From Aphis gossypii (Eukaryota > Arthropoda > Insecta > Hemiptera > Aphididae), in the NCBI RefSeq assembly GCF_020184175.1, contig NC_065532.1, positions 40,444,287 through 40,508,286 of the forward strand: 64,000 bases of DNA, read 5' to 3'. The notes below the pieces were generated by a model. That model worked only from the letters and a program-made list of their open reading frames with translations, was not told the origin of the DNA and ran no database searches. Below are positions 27,937 through 40,800 of the stretch, in pieces. Each line of letters begins with the position of its first letter. Within the stretch, counting starts at the first letter, position 1. The position numbers and the translations under genes are program-made.

Positions 27937-30900
27937 CTACTATAGCCATCCGTGATCCGTCCATTGATAAAACTATTCAAGACCACGGATTAATATGTAT
28001 AAAATATGTATTAATCCGTGTTCACTGTTCAGGGCATGTGTGGATTTATGGTTTGGATTTAAATGTAGGAGATTAGGACGAACTCAACGATCCAGGCAAA
28101 GGCGATTATTCAATATTTTGTGATCGGACTTTAAATGAGGACCCTAAGTTAGTATAGTTTGGCCAGCATAATTCTCAGATATTTAAGCTGTGGCCAACGC
28201 CATACCCGAGGGGGGGTTCGAGGAATCTAGACTACCCTCTGAAATTTCTGAAATAGTTTACAAATGTTTAAAATAACTATTTATTTTTAATATCAACATA
28301 AATATTTTCAAGTATATTATTATCTATATTTGTGCTAATGTATATTGACTATCTTGTATCGTATTTTGCAAAAATAATTATATAGAGTCTAATAATAGAT
28401 TGTTATTGTTCGGTAACGACCGTTATCGAGCCAGTCCACGACGATTAGCCATTAGGTAACAACATCATATTTGTTTAAATTAAAAATTTTATAATAATAA
28501 TAGTGTAGAGTGTAGACAGTGTAGACGTGTATTGTGTAGTATTCCGTCGTCCGCCAAACTGTGACATACACTTTTAAAAGATTAAATGTAAATTTAATCT
28601 TTTTATTTTTTTATTTTTTGGTCTTATTTTTAACCAAATGTCTAAACCTAAATTGTTTAGGAAATATTCTAGGTATACAAATTATACAAGTTTTGGACAC
28701 CCCTCCCCCCACCACACAAAAAATTTATGGATATGGCCTTGGCTGAGACGTATGGTAAGTATCTCAGAGTTGATATTATATGAAGGAAGGATATTTTTTC
28801 TAAATGTAAATCGTAATTTTTTTAAGGTATATGTATGTATATAATATATTATTATTAGAATTCTCCACCTATAATAGTTGACTAGATTTTAATTAAGTTG
28901 GGGTGATTTTTCGAGATATCGTTTGACACTTAAACGGGATCTGAATTGAATGCTACCTGTACTGTCAGTATATAGGTTGCTATAATCGTGTTGTACCGCC
29001 TTATTCTGTTTTAGGAATATCAAATGATTCAGATGATTTATAGTATTATGAATTATGATAATTGATATTATCTATGAGAAATTAATAAAATTGAACTAAT
29101 AAAATAGCTATTTTAAATTCTGTATAGTTGAATTGTTTAAATTAGCATTCATTAACATACTAGTAAGTAGTAGGTAGTAGGTAAGTAACGATTCGTTACT
29201 TCGTTACTAATGAATAGGTACGGAATAGCTGAAGAGGGTACGAGACAGTGGAATAAATCTAACCTAAAACCAAAAAAATAAGTTTTTTAAGTATCTAGAT
29301 ACCTATTAATTTTTTTTAGGTAGGTACCTAACCTATTTTAAAAACAAAAAAAAAGTCATAGTTGTATGAAAAAAAAAACAGTTTAGATGAGGCACAAGCC
29401 CTTTAAAATCAAAAGCCTAATGCTCTATTGACACTTATGCTTGTGTATAGATAGTTTAATATATAGGTACACAGGCATACATTCATTATTATCATAATAA
29501 TATTAGCTTTCGGTTTTCACAATTAAAATTATTACATTTTACAAGGTACCTAATTAGTAGTTTACTAGGACGTATCATCGAGTGAATCAACACGACAACA
29601 CATGGCAGCAATACAAGATAACCAAGAATTAACCAAGTTAAAACGACTTAAATATATTTACACAAAACAAAGCAAAAGGCATTAAAAAGTGGTTTTAGAG
29701 TTTATGAAATATTTTATACAGAACTATTTACTTGTGATAACATTTTTGGGGTATTATACTTTTTTAAATATACAGCTCGTTAAAAGTGCATATTTTTATA
29801 CTTTTTTAATATAAATAAATTTTATAATTGGTTACCTACCTAATAATTTCCAAAAGAATACCGATGTTGTCGAATCATAAATATTAATCTCTACTCTATA
29901 AATTTCATAAAAAGTGTTTTACTTTAATAGGTATCATCATTTCACATTTTAAAACAACCTGGAAAAAAGAAGAGAGGATTTAGTTCAAGACCACTAGGAT
30001 AATATACACTATAGGTAAGTACTAAGTACCTATACTAGTTTTTTCATTGATTTGTATTTGATATTTGGTTGAAATTAAAAAATAACTATCCTTAGAATTT
30101 AGACAAGACCTAGCTGAAATTTTTACATTTTTTTTTTTTTTATATATAAAGGTTTAAGTTGGTTTTTTTAGTTAGTAAATAATCATACATTTATTATTTC
30201 AATACATAAAGATTGAAGTTTAGCACATTCATTTTTTTATGAGCATATTATGCAATTATAACAGATTCAAATGACAATAACAATTTATGTTATTTTTGTC
30301 ATTATTAAAAAATATTAATCATTACTAACTTGAGAATACAATTCATTATTATTTACATTATGATTACCTTTACAAAATATTATTCTAAGAATGTTTAGAT
30401 TATTTTAAGTTAACGTACATGGTGTCGATTTTTTAAATTTAATTCATTGGCCTAGAGCTGTAAATTTTCATGAAAATTTTTTTAATTTAAAAATTTTCAA
30501 TAATCCTGAAAATTTTGAAAAAATATTTCATTTAGATTTTTAATTACAGATAATTTGTTAATTGTACATTTATACCCCAAAAACTTAAAAAACTTACCAA
30601 CTTACCTACTTAAAAAAATAAAAATACTAACTTTTTAATAACTTTAATATATTATAATTATTTATTATGAAAACCACAAATTTCAGTCATTGAAAATGTT
30701 CAAGTTTACATTTCTACATGGGCCTATTCATACCTTTTTAGTGCACATAGTATTGAGTTTATGAGTTAATAACAATGATATATTACAATACAATATTATA
30801 ATAGTTAATAATATAATAAATGTAATCTTATAGCGACAATTAGTTCTATAAACTACATTAATACTAGGTAACAGTTGTCACTTAATATAATAAATTAAAT

Positions 30901-31671
30901 TAATTATAAAATACTTAAATACTCTTAAAATTGAGACTGGCAATAGGTACCACCATCACTCAGCATTGTTTTTTCAAAAGCAATAATTTATCAATAAATT
31001 GAAATTAACAAGTAGGTACATAACAGTGAGCTGTTCACGACACAGTATACTCAAATTTACTACCTATTATGTAGAGACTTGTATTGAATTTTAATTTATA
31101 ATTTTATTATATTACAAAATATTTGTATAATTTTATCAGATCTATAATGATATATTATGTATTTGGCGCTTAATAGAATGTAATTATTTTTATTTAAAAA
31201 TTATCAACTTTAATAGAGGACTTACTGAACTTTACCATTAACCAATATAGGTTTATATAATAGGTATATGTCAAATCTACTATTAAAAGGATAAGGATTA
31301 AAAATGTAGTTAATTCATCATTGATCAATGATCATATTTTACCTGAATGAAAATTGAAATTTGATAATATTTAAACAATTGGTAGAAAATAAGTTGGAAA
31401 TTTAAAAACATTAAACAATATAATGTAAATTATTATTCTTGATAATTGATATGTGCACTTAGATTATCTTTATAGCATTTGTTATTTATTTTGTTAACTA
31501 GGGCATTGCTATTTGCTATCCACATTATCAAGTATGCATCCTTTTATAATTTTTTTTTTTTTTTTGGATTTAAAAACAATGTGATATTATTTAAGCCAAA
31601 AATTTTCAAAGAATTTTAAACAAATAATGTTGGCTTAGATCGGCCAATTAGTTGTAACTAGCAGTGGCGGG

Positions 31672-32079
31672 ATATAGCATAATTTGAAGCAATTGCTTCA
31701 TGTCTAATATAGCCTATAGGTAGGTGGTATAATTATTACACATCAACATTATAACTGTCATGACAAATATCAATACAATCTAATCTAATGTACAGTGTCA
31801 GCCTGGCATACAAAAGGCCTTGGCCGAAATTTTTCTCTGGAGCCTCAATTAATTTTTTTTTCATTTACTATGAACAAGAGTGATCATAGGGCAGTGAATT
31901 AGTGTACATACAAACCCACCACGATTATAAACTTAAAAATAAATTCTAAATTCCACGTTTGCTCTAGCCAGGCCGACAGCTAATATATTATTATATTATT
32001 ATTTTGGTGTAATAAAGAGAATGGTTGATGATAAAAATATACAATTTGCTTCAGACTCAAACATTTCATGCAGCCACTG
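31672..32079. mobile_element. hAT-like element with a nested insert
   Basis: The left end CAGTGGCGG...TTGAAGCAATTGCTTC and the right end GAAGC-like...GCAGCCACTG (rc CAGTGGCTGC) are loosely inverted. Inside, TGTCAGCCTGGC (about 31796) and GCCAGGCCGACA (about 31967) form a second inverted pair, suggesting one element inserted into another. There is no open frame and no clear target duplication, so the class is inferred from the CAGTGG/CCACTG ends. Confidence 0.45.
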
Positions 32080-32296
32080 GTAGTAACTTGTTATTGTATC
32101 ATAATAACATACTTGCAATATAAACCGGATAAAACAACGAGATACGTTTACTCCATAGATAAACAATTATAACTAATAAGGAACATATAAAATAGATGCC
32201 ATACTATATTTTAACTATTAACATCAACCATAATTGTACCTATTTTTAATCAGTGGAATATAAATAAAAAAATGGAAATTATGTTTTCTTTCATAA

Positions 32297-32302
32297 TTTA
32301 TT
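32297..32302 (-). terminator. Polyadenylation signal for ATP synthase d
   Basis: AATAAA on the minus strand, about 200 bases beyond the stop codon. Another AATAAA directly abuts the stop codon (about 32494-32499) and is probably too close to serve. Confidence 0.45.
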
Positions 32303-32499
32303 CAACACGGTTTTAAGCAATATTATTATACTTTTTATGATCTTACAAAATGTATGTGTAACAGAATTCTAAATAAAACATGAAAAAAAAATCTAAAATT
32401 TTAACCATCAATTTATGTAGGTATATAAATATATTTCTAAATGTTTATGGAAAAACCATAATATAAAATAGAACTGAAACTAAGAACCATTTTATTTAT

Positions 32500-33248
32500 T
32501 TAATGAGCTGCATCAATTTTTTTCTGTTCTTCAATTTGTGGAGTTTCTGCTTCTGGTTCATCAAACACATAATCAATCTCTTCATGAGGCCAGAATGATG
32601 GTTTGTTCTCCAAGTCCAATGTTAATTGAGGTTGAATATAAGCAGCATCTTCATATGTCATTTGGCTGAATGGCAATAAACTGTTGATTTCTGCAATCCT
32701 TTTTTCAGCTTGTTGAATTATCACTTCTGATTCTGCTTTGAATTCTTCAACACCTTTGGCCTAAAAATACAACCAATACACCATACATATTAAGACTGGT
32801 TGATAATTTCAATAGTATAAAATAACAGAACAAATTAATTACAATTTCTTTTTCATGTTTATCGATAGCAGCACTATACTTATCTTCTGGATATGGAATT
32901 TTAATAGCACTATATAATTTCTCAAAGTTGTCGACTAACCCAGGTACAGCCACTTTATTTTTATATGCCGCCCAATCGATTTTCAATGGTTCGGCTGGTG
33001 AGGCCAACATTCTGAAAACATTTATTAACAAACAAAAATCTTATAAATAACAGTTTTTCAAATATTATAAGTTTATAAAAATCGTTTTAACACCGGGCGT
33101 GTGGCCTTTAAATGACCTTAACGTACTTGCGAAGATATCCATCGGACTTAGCTTTAAACGCCAAATAGGACGCTTTGTCCGCTTCCGGTACTCGTTCAGC
33201 AATCGCGGCCCAGTTCACAGATGATTGAACTATGCGTTTAGAAGCCAT
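32500..33248 (-). CDS. ATPsynD: ATP synthase subunit d, mitochondrial
   Basis: This peripheral-stalk subunit of F1Fo-ATP synthase helps hold the catalytic head to the membrane sector on the matrix side. Exons on the minus strand are 33127-33248, 32843-33011 and 32500-32760, giving 183 residues against about 178 in Drosophila. The start MASKRIVQSSVNWAAIAERV matches the insect family closely. The junctions CGCAA|GTACGT to TTTCAG|AATG (phase 2) and GAAATT|GTAATT to TTTTTAG|GCC (phase 0) keep the frame. Exon 2 carries KIDWAAYKNKVAVPGLVD and IPYPEDKY. Exon 3 carries LLPFSQMTYEDA and KPSFWPH, both family signatures. There is no long cleavable presequence, as is usual for this subunit. A minus-strand AATAAA at 32297-32302 is a likely polyadenylation signal. 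The gene looks intact. Confidence 0.96.
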
Positions 33249-34713
33249 TTTTAATCAAAATTAAACAGAAAAATCGAGATAGAACCTTCGAGAAATTGTG
33301 AGTTGTTTCACCAGAAAATGGTTAATGCAATAATACCTTAATGGTTGTCTGTAATCTGTAAAATATATTTGTATTATCAAATTTGCAGCTGTGTCGAAGA
33401 ATTATCAGTTTCAACACTTTGAGAAACATAAAATTATCTATGCACAATAATTTATGATTGTTCTCGACCCTTATGTCTCGACCACGGCTATAGATAATAT
33501 TATCTATAGCCGTGGTCTCGACTACGAAAACTAAAAACCGCGGGCTTAGATAATATGATTGAATCACGGACTAAAGATATAAGATACCTATAATAACTAT
33601 ATATTATATTAAGTATTATTACTGTAAGAGTCCATGATTGGATGGTGTATTAATCCTGACAGGACGTTTATCGTCCAAGGTCATGGTTACTAATTTACAC
33701 ATCATGTTCTCCCGAAACCAACTTGCTTATTTTATTCAAGATTCTGTAGCGAGATTTATCTGTTTATTTAAAAAAACCTTAGATGAGTTTCAAATTTCAA
33801 TACTTGATGATATAAATATTTGATATTAAAATGCCGCCTAAAATGATTATTGTGTAGTAAAAAGCAATATGCTAATATAGTTCATTTTTTCTTAACACTA
33901 TAGACTTAAAATAATAGATTTCAAATAATTTAGAGTACCTACATTTTTAAAATTGATGTTGAACAAAATGCAATGTACATTAAATTTTATATTGCGTCAA
34001 TATAAAATATAAATTAATAAATTAATCCCCCCCCCCCATAATTACGCCACTGCAAGACCATAGGAAGTATACCTAGTACCTATAATAACTTCGTTTTTAC
34101 TGTTTTTAGTCTGTGCTCAGTGCTTCATGCCTTCATAATAAATTAAACCATTGCATAGCGGTGTATAGCACATGCACATTGCACATCTATAAATATTAAA
34201 ATAAATAGAATAAACTACTGATCCTTTAATTTATTCTATACCGAATTATATATGAAATTCACCAACTAACATTTTAACATCTAAATATAATTCTGTAAAA
34301 AATATTAATTTTTTTTCAGGAAATCTTTAAATGTTTTCACGGTAAAATATCTTAAGAATTTACATAACACATTGGTGACTAGGTAAATTATGAAAATAAT
34401 TCTAACAATCTAGCATTCTGTGATCAATTCTGTTGAAGAGTGTTTGGTTTTTGATATGTTTGACTGTATTCTATTTTTTATTTTCAGTGCCAATATCACT
34501 ATAATATCCTGTTAACACCAATTTGAAAAAAAAAATGGCAAATTAAACTTAATTAAACAACATCACAATACCAGAATACCTCTTCCCATTAAGTCACATA
34601 ATAAAACAAGACATTGTATATGCAACAACATAATAAGTATGTATTTTTGACAATTTTTGTGATTTATGAAACTTTTATCACTTAACAACAATACAAAATA
34701 GAATTAATTAATA
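33249..34713. other. Short intergenic region upstream of ATP synthase d
   Basis: This contains the 5' flank of the ATP synthase d gene and the 3' end of the OGT-like gene. I see no TATA box I would trust. It contains the 38-bp perfect palindrome at 33480-33517. A C-run followed by ATAATTACGCCACTG (34027-34053) resembles a transposon end. A minus-strand AATAAA at 34714-34719 may end the OGT-like transcript. Confidence 0.4.
33480..33517. repeat. 38-bp perfect palindrome
   Basis: GACCACGGCTATAGATAAT (33480-33498) is followed without a spacer by its exact reverse complement (33499-33517). It lies about 230 bp upstream of the ATP synthase d start codon. CTCGAC-like bases continue on both sides but no longer pair perfectly. 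Confidence 0.95.
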
Positions 34714-34719
34714 TTTATT
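34714..34719 (-). terminator. Possible polyadenylation signal of the OGT-like gene
   Basis: AATAAA on the minus strand, about 165 bases past the stop codon at 34881-34883. Other AT-rich candidates nearby make the choice uncertain. Confidence 0.35.
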
Positions 34720-34880
34720 CATAACAAAACTTTTTAAAAATAATTAAATATTAAAATGATACACATTATGTGTAACTAAAAAATTAAACAAATAAAAAAA
34801 CTATGTTTAAACTTAAAACCAATAATATCAATAAAAACAAAATAAAAATAAATATATAGCCATTGATAATAAATAATAAT

Positions 34881-37800
34881 TTAATTTATCTGGGCATTCA
34901 TTAAGTATTTCATAATTTCTTGAGCACAAAATTCTAAATTAATCAAATTACTATTCTTTACCAAATTCAAAATATTATTTTTGATTTCTTCCAATAAGTT
35001 TTTGTCATGGCCCAATTTTATTGCAATATCAATATAATTTTGGTCATTTTGTGCAATTGTATCTGTAACCCCTAAAATAGTCAACTGTGAAGCTGTTATA
35101 CGAGATACATATGTTTCTCCGAGTAATGTTATTACTGGAATCCCTTCAATTAATGCATCCAAGGAAGCCATGTGTCCATTATATAAAATTGATTCCAAAT
35201 AAATATCAGCTGACTGGATTCTATTCAAATGTTCACATTTTGGAATGAAGTTAGCAAAAATTATACGTGATGAATCAAAGTTTAAATCATTAGCAAATTT
35301 TTTTAAGTTATTGTCAGCAGCATCATTTAAATGTAGAAGCCATAGTACAGACTTAGGGACATTATTTAAAATATTAAGCCATGTACGGAAAGTAAATGGG
35401 TCTATTTTATACAGCTTACTAAAATTACAAAAAACAACAACATTATGTGGTAAGTTGTATAATTCCCTAGTATATTTATTACAGGGAGCTTCTTGAATAA
35501 ATTGTGTAATAATTTCTACAAATGTTTCATTATTTAAAATACTATCGTATTCTTCAAAATTACTTTGATTCAATTGAAAATTAGTATTTTCTTCGGCTTT
35601 GAGTCTAGTTAACTCTGAAAATTTCTGCCCGTGATTGCCAGCAAGAAAAGTTGAATGTAATAAAAACAATTTTTTAATATATTCATTTGGAGGATTACTA
35701 TAAAAATCTGATTCAGAAGTAAAAAAGTAGTCTACAAATGGCATAGCACTGGTATTATTGGTATTAGGATTACCAATCCATGAAACTTGAATTGGAGCTG
35801 GCCTCAATGAAAATATTTCAATTAAAGAACCCTCAGTATAACCACACAAGTCAACTAATACATGAATTTCATCACTATTTATAGTTTTAGCAGCATCAAT
35901 TACTTTAAGCTGCGACAAATTTTTAAAGCTGATATTTTCTAATGTGGGCTCCATCCTGAAATTCAAATAAAAGGTTTTTATACCATTAATATTATAATCA
36001 ATAATAATGTGTGACTGACTAAATTTTATTTAAGAGTTTAATAGCAAAGTAGTATAGATAATTTAATTTTTGAAGAATTTAGATAAGAAATACAAGAAAT
36101 TTCTTTCTAAAAAATTTGAAATCACATGATAATAAAATAATTTAAGTTATTTTTAATTTTCTTTTGTTAAAGTAATTGAAGTAATTCAATGTATTGAAAA
36201 TGGTCTATATGTTTTAAACTATATTTATTAATTTAAATGATTAAAATAAAATATTCACCATTTTGGAATATTATCATTTGAAGATAAGGTGTAAAGACAA
36301 AATTGTACTTCGCTTGAGTAATTTAAAAATGAGAATGCAACAATGTTTGTTACTGGATGTTTACTGAAGTTGTTTGATACAAAACCAATCCTTAGTTTTC
36401 CTCTTAAAGATGTAGGATAAATAAACTGTTGAGGTTCTTCAATCGATTTTTTCAATTTTTCAAGACAATGTTTTACATAATTAGAAGCAATTTTGTTTTG
36501 TACTTCAAATGATAACGGTAAAAACAATGAATCATGAGGTAATAAGGACAAGACTTGATCATCATTGAGATGTTTATTAACTATTTTTTTTAATTTTTTC
36601 ATGTGAGAATCGTAGTCTGACCAGTCACAGACTTTTTGTAAACATATAACTAAATTACAATATATTTCTGGAAAATCTGGTTTTAATTTTAATGTAGCTT
36701 CATAAGCATGAATTGCATCAATGAAATTTTCATTGTCTTTTTGTATAGAACCTATGTTAATGAAAGCTTCTAAACACTGTGAATCAAGTTGAATCGCCTT
36801 ATAAAAATAATTCAATGACTGTTTACTCATGTTTAATTCGATACATATGTTTCCCATACGTACATAAATTCCGACAGATGTATTGTAATATGTCAAGGCT
36901 TTTTTATAATGAAAAAGAATATCATTAAGATTTCTAAATTCTTTGTATAAAACATTTGCATCCAGATCATCAATTTCAAAAAGCTGATTAAAGGCTTTAA
37001 TATCATCACATTGGCCCAATTTTTGTTTAAGAAATGACATATTAATCAAAGCATTTAAATGGTCCGGTTGTAATTGAAGGGTCATTTTATAATATTCTAA
37101 AGCCATTCCGTACAGTTCTTGTTTTTCATAAATATTTGCTGAACAATAGTAAACATCGACTAACGATGGTCTCAACTCCATAGCTTTTCTATACCTGTTG
37201 AAAAAAAAATTATTATACAATTAATTACATAATTGATGTTATGATTAGATGCAAAATCATGAAAATTTTTGCGTTTATATCTATAAAAAGGATAAAACAT
37301 TCAACACTAAGTTTTCCATAAGTTTTCTTTCAAGTATCTAACCTAACCTAACAATAACAATTTATCCTTGAACAATTTCAAATATTAATTGTTATTATAC
37401 AAAAAGCATAAGTCGTAGATACTTGAAAATATCACCAGTTATTTAGACTGGCATTTTATTTACATAATTTAATTTTCAAAACATTTTGACGTCTTAAGCT
37501 ATTTATAGACAACTGAAATTTTTGATTTTTCTGAGAATTTTTTTTTTTTGAAATGTCAATAAAATTTTTTTGGTCCAGTCAAAATACTTGAAAATTTAGC
37601 ACAAAAATCCTCTTAAGTTAATCTTATAGTGATTAAAAAATTATACATTTATTTATATATTTATATATATTATAAAATATACATATAATTATTAATTATT
37701 AATACATAGACACAATTTTTTTTTTATTAATATTTGAAGTTCAAATATTGACAAAAATTCGTCAAAATCAATTGAATATTCAATATTTGCAAATTATTTT

Positions 37801-40800
37801 GTAGGTATAATTTATAAAAGTGTTTGTATAAGTAGCTAACAGTTGAACATTTAATATAAGATTTTCCATAAATTTAGCTTACAATAATTATAAAAGAAAT
37901 TAAATTTTGGTGTATTTAGGCCATTAAAACATAAACCACTTTTTTTACCAACCACTGGAATTATATCCTAGGCTAACAAATCACATTCGTTCAGAATCAA
38001 TTTTTTGGTATAATGATACTTGTGAATGGATTCAAATTTAACACTCCTGTAGTACAGCGGTTCTCAAACTATGCTGGGGCTCTACAAGACTAATCTAAGG
38101 ACTTCGCAGGCACATCTGAATGAAGTACATATATTATTTTTCGTTAAATTGTTACAAGTTACATTTATATTGTATAAAGTTTGTATATTAGCAATTTATT
38201 AATCCATAATTGTTTGAGTTGTAAAATTGATATTTCAAGTTTTTGGGGCACCATGAATTTTTTTTAGCATATCAAGGGCTTTGTGAAAAAAAAAGTTTGA
38301 GAATCGCTGCTGTAGTATATATTAGTGATCCACACGACCATATAGCACCTAATGTACAGCAGAGTGGTACCCACTTACTCGCATTTTTAATATTTACAAC
38401 TATCTTCCGAAAATTAATTTTGGTTATGGCACTGATTATTTTTTTGTACATAATATAATATTGATCTCTTAAGTTAAGATATAATAACATACAATTAACA
38501 TAAAAGGAATTCCATACAAAATATAAAACTTTAAAGTAACATATGTTGTCAATCAAATGAAAAATTATAAAGGTTGGTATTTACTAATATGCAAACAAAC
38601 ATTAAATTATAAGAAGCAATAGTTTACACAGAATAAACATGAAGTATAAGTCAAGTAGACAATAAAAGTCAACACAAAGGATAAGATGTATTTCACTAGA
38701 AAAGTTAACTGATTTTGATATTGAGCTCAATTTCTTTGATAATGTATTTTTTATGTAGTGGAACTCATAATTAAAATTAAATTGTTTAACTTAGGTTAAC
38801 TAAGACACTGCAGATGATTAGTATATTACTAGATAAACAAGCATTTAATAAATATTATGTTAAGTAATAATTACCGAATTAAAGCAGAATCATATTGACC
38901 CATATTGTGTAAAGCAAGTCCAAGTTTCCAATGACTCTCAGCATTTTTAGGGTTAAAATATAAGGCAGTAGCAAATTCATGTATTGCATTTTCTATATCA
39001 AATTTATCCAAATATAAATTACCTAATGCTATACAAATATCTGATGCATTTTTATGTTTTTCTAACTCTCGATATACTGCATACAGATTCTTGTATATAT
39101 CGTCTCGTTGAGGTTGTAATTCGATACATTTTTTTAAATATACTTCTGCTTCCTGATAATTATCCAGGTTATGAAAGTAGATCATAGCCAATTTTAAATT
39201 AATTTCTAAATCATCAGGCAGTAATTTTAAATATTTCTTGTATGTTTCTGCTGACATGAACATATTATCTTGATTACAATATGCAACTGCTAAATTTTTA
39301 AGAGTTGATGCATTTTCAGGATCTAAATAAATTGCTTTTTCAAATGCTTGAATTGCTTTAGGGTAATTAGTTATTTTTAAATATAATTTCCCCAAATTAA
39401 ACAAAGTAATTTTTAGATTAGGATTTATGATTAAAGCTTTGTAATAATAAAGTATTGCTTTGTCATATTGATTAGCCGAATAGTATAAATTTCCTAAATT
39501 CCTCAAAGTGACTTCACACTGTGGAGCACTTTTTAGAGCAATTTCAAATTGTTCTTCAGCTTTTTTTAATCTATTTTGGGACAATAGAAATTTAGCATAT
39601 TTATTTCTGATTATATACGAATCTGGATAAATTTTTAAAATTTGAATGTATATGTATTCAGCATTTTTTAAATCATTTGTTTTAATTAACGATTCCGCGT
39701 AATAAATCCAACAATCATTATAAGATGGTGACTTCTTAATAGCTTCTAGGAAATAATGTCTAGCTAAATCATAATTAGATAGTTTCCAATAATTAAATGC
39801 AATGTTAATCAACATTTGGAAAGAATTTGGATTCAAATTGTTTGCCATTTTCAAGAAACTAAGCGATTTATCATAGTTGCCACACTTAAAAAATGATTCA
39901 GCCATTAGAATTATAACATTTAAATCATTTGGTTTTTGCTGCAATAATTTTTCACATATTTGTTGAGTTCTGGTAAAATTTCCATTTTCCATTTCTAATT
40001 TTGCAGATTTTTGAAGATCATCTAAATAAAAAAAGTATAATATGTATTTACAACATTGAAATTTTCAGCATTGAGTTATTTTAGTAATTAATAAATTTAT
40101 TTATAACATAAATTTAAATGGAGTTTCGTTCTGTAACAAATTGTAATAGAACAGAAGCTTCAACCTAGCAAAGACTCAAACCTAGTCTACAGATTTTTGG
40201 AAAACTTATTAAGCATTAGGACTATACTACTGTTCTATTAACAGTACATACTAATTATCTATATGATGACTAAGCGTTTGCCGCAACCTCATTTTCACCT
40301 TAAAGATAACTAATTGGTTAAATTTTTTTTTCATTTGACGATAATTAATGGCTTATCTGATAAACCAACCAACTATCAACAATAAAGGCCTATAGTTGGT
40401 CGAGTGATCTCAGATGAAACACCTTGTTTAGTGTCTTACAGATTGAAGAAATTATTGTTGAGTATAGTTAAAGGATGATGTATTTTAAATGCATAATTTT
40501 ACTGAAAAACTATAAATAAGTAGAAAACAATAAATTTAGTAAGATAAGAAGTAAGGAAACTACCAAATAAATGTAAATTTTAGTTTTGATAATGATTTAA
40601 AAGAAGTGTAACAATTTTTAATAATTTGTAAAATTTTTACCCTACAGGTAGGGTAGTTGAATAATATATATTATTTAATTGTGTGGACCAACTATGATAA
40701 AATTAATTGAATTTATACCAAAGATATTTCTTTATTTTCCTAAAATTTCAAAAAGAATTAGGATATCAACATTTTTTTTTTTAATATTAATTACAATTAA

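Larger units (their letters stand above)
25017..32296. other. Intergenic spacer with repeats and hairpins
   Basis: No gene is supported between the AST-CCC stop codon and the ATP synthase d 3' end. Possible AATAAA signals for AST-CCC occur at 25265-25270 and 25484-25489. The rest is AT-rich spacer with a (TA)n run at 25371-25391. It also holds spaced copies of GGAACCAATTCGG, a retroposon copy (27494-27550), two neighbouring hairpins (27838-27936) and a hAT-like element (31672-32079). C- and G-rich patches near 28211 and 28690 look like decayed transposon ends. Confidence 0.5.

Noticed and set aside
35245..35496. 83-codon plus-strand frame
   Set aside because: It is an antisense shadow of the OGT-like catalytic exon.
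38243..38458. Open frames on both strands near 38.3-38.6 kb
   Set aside because: They overlap the hAT MITE and its host repeat and are not genes.
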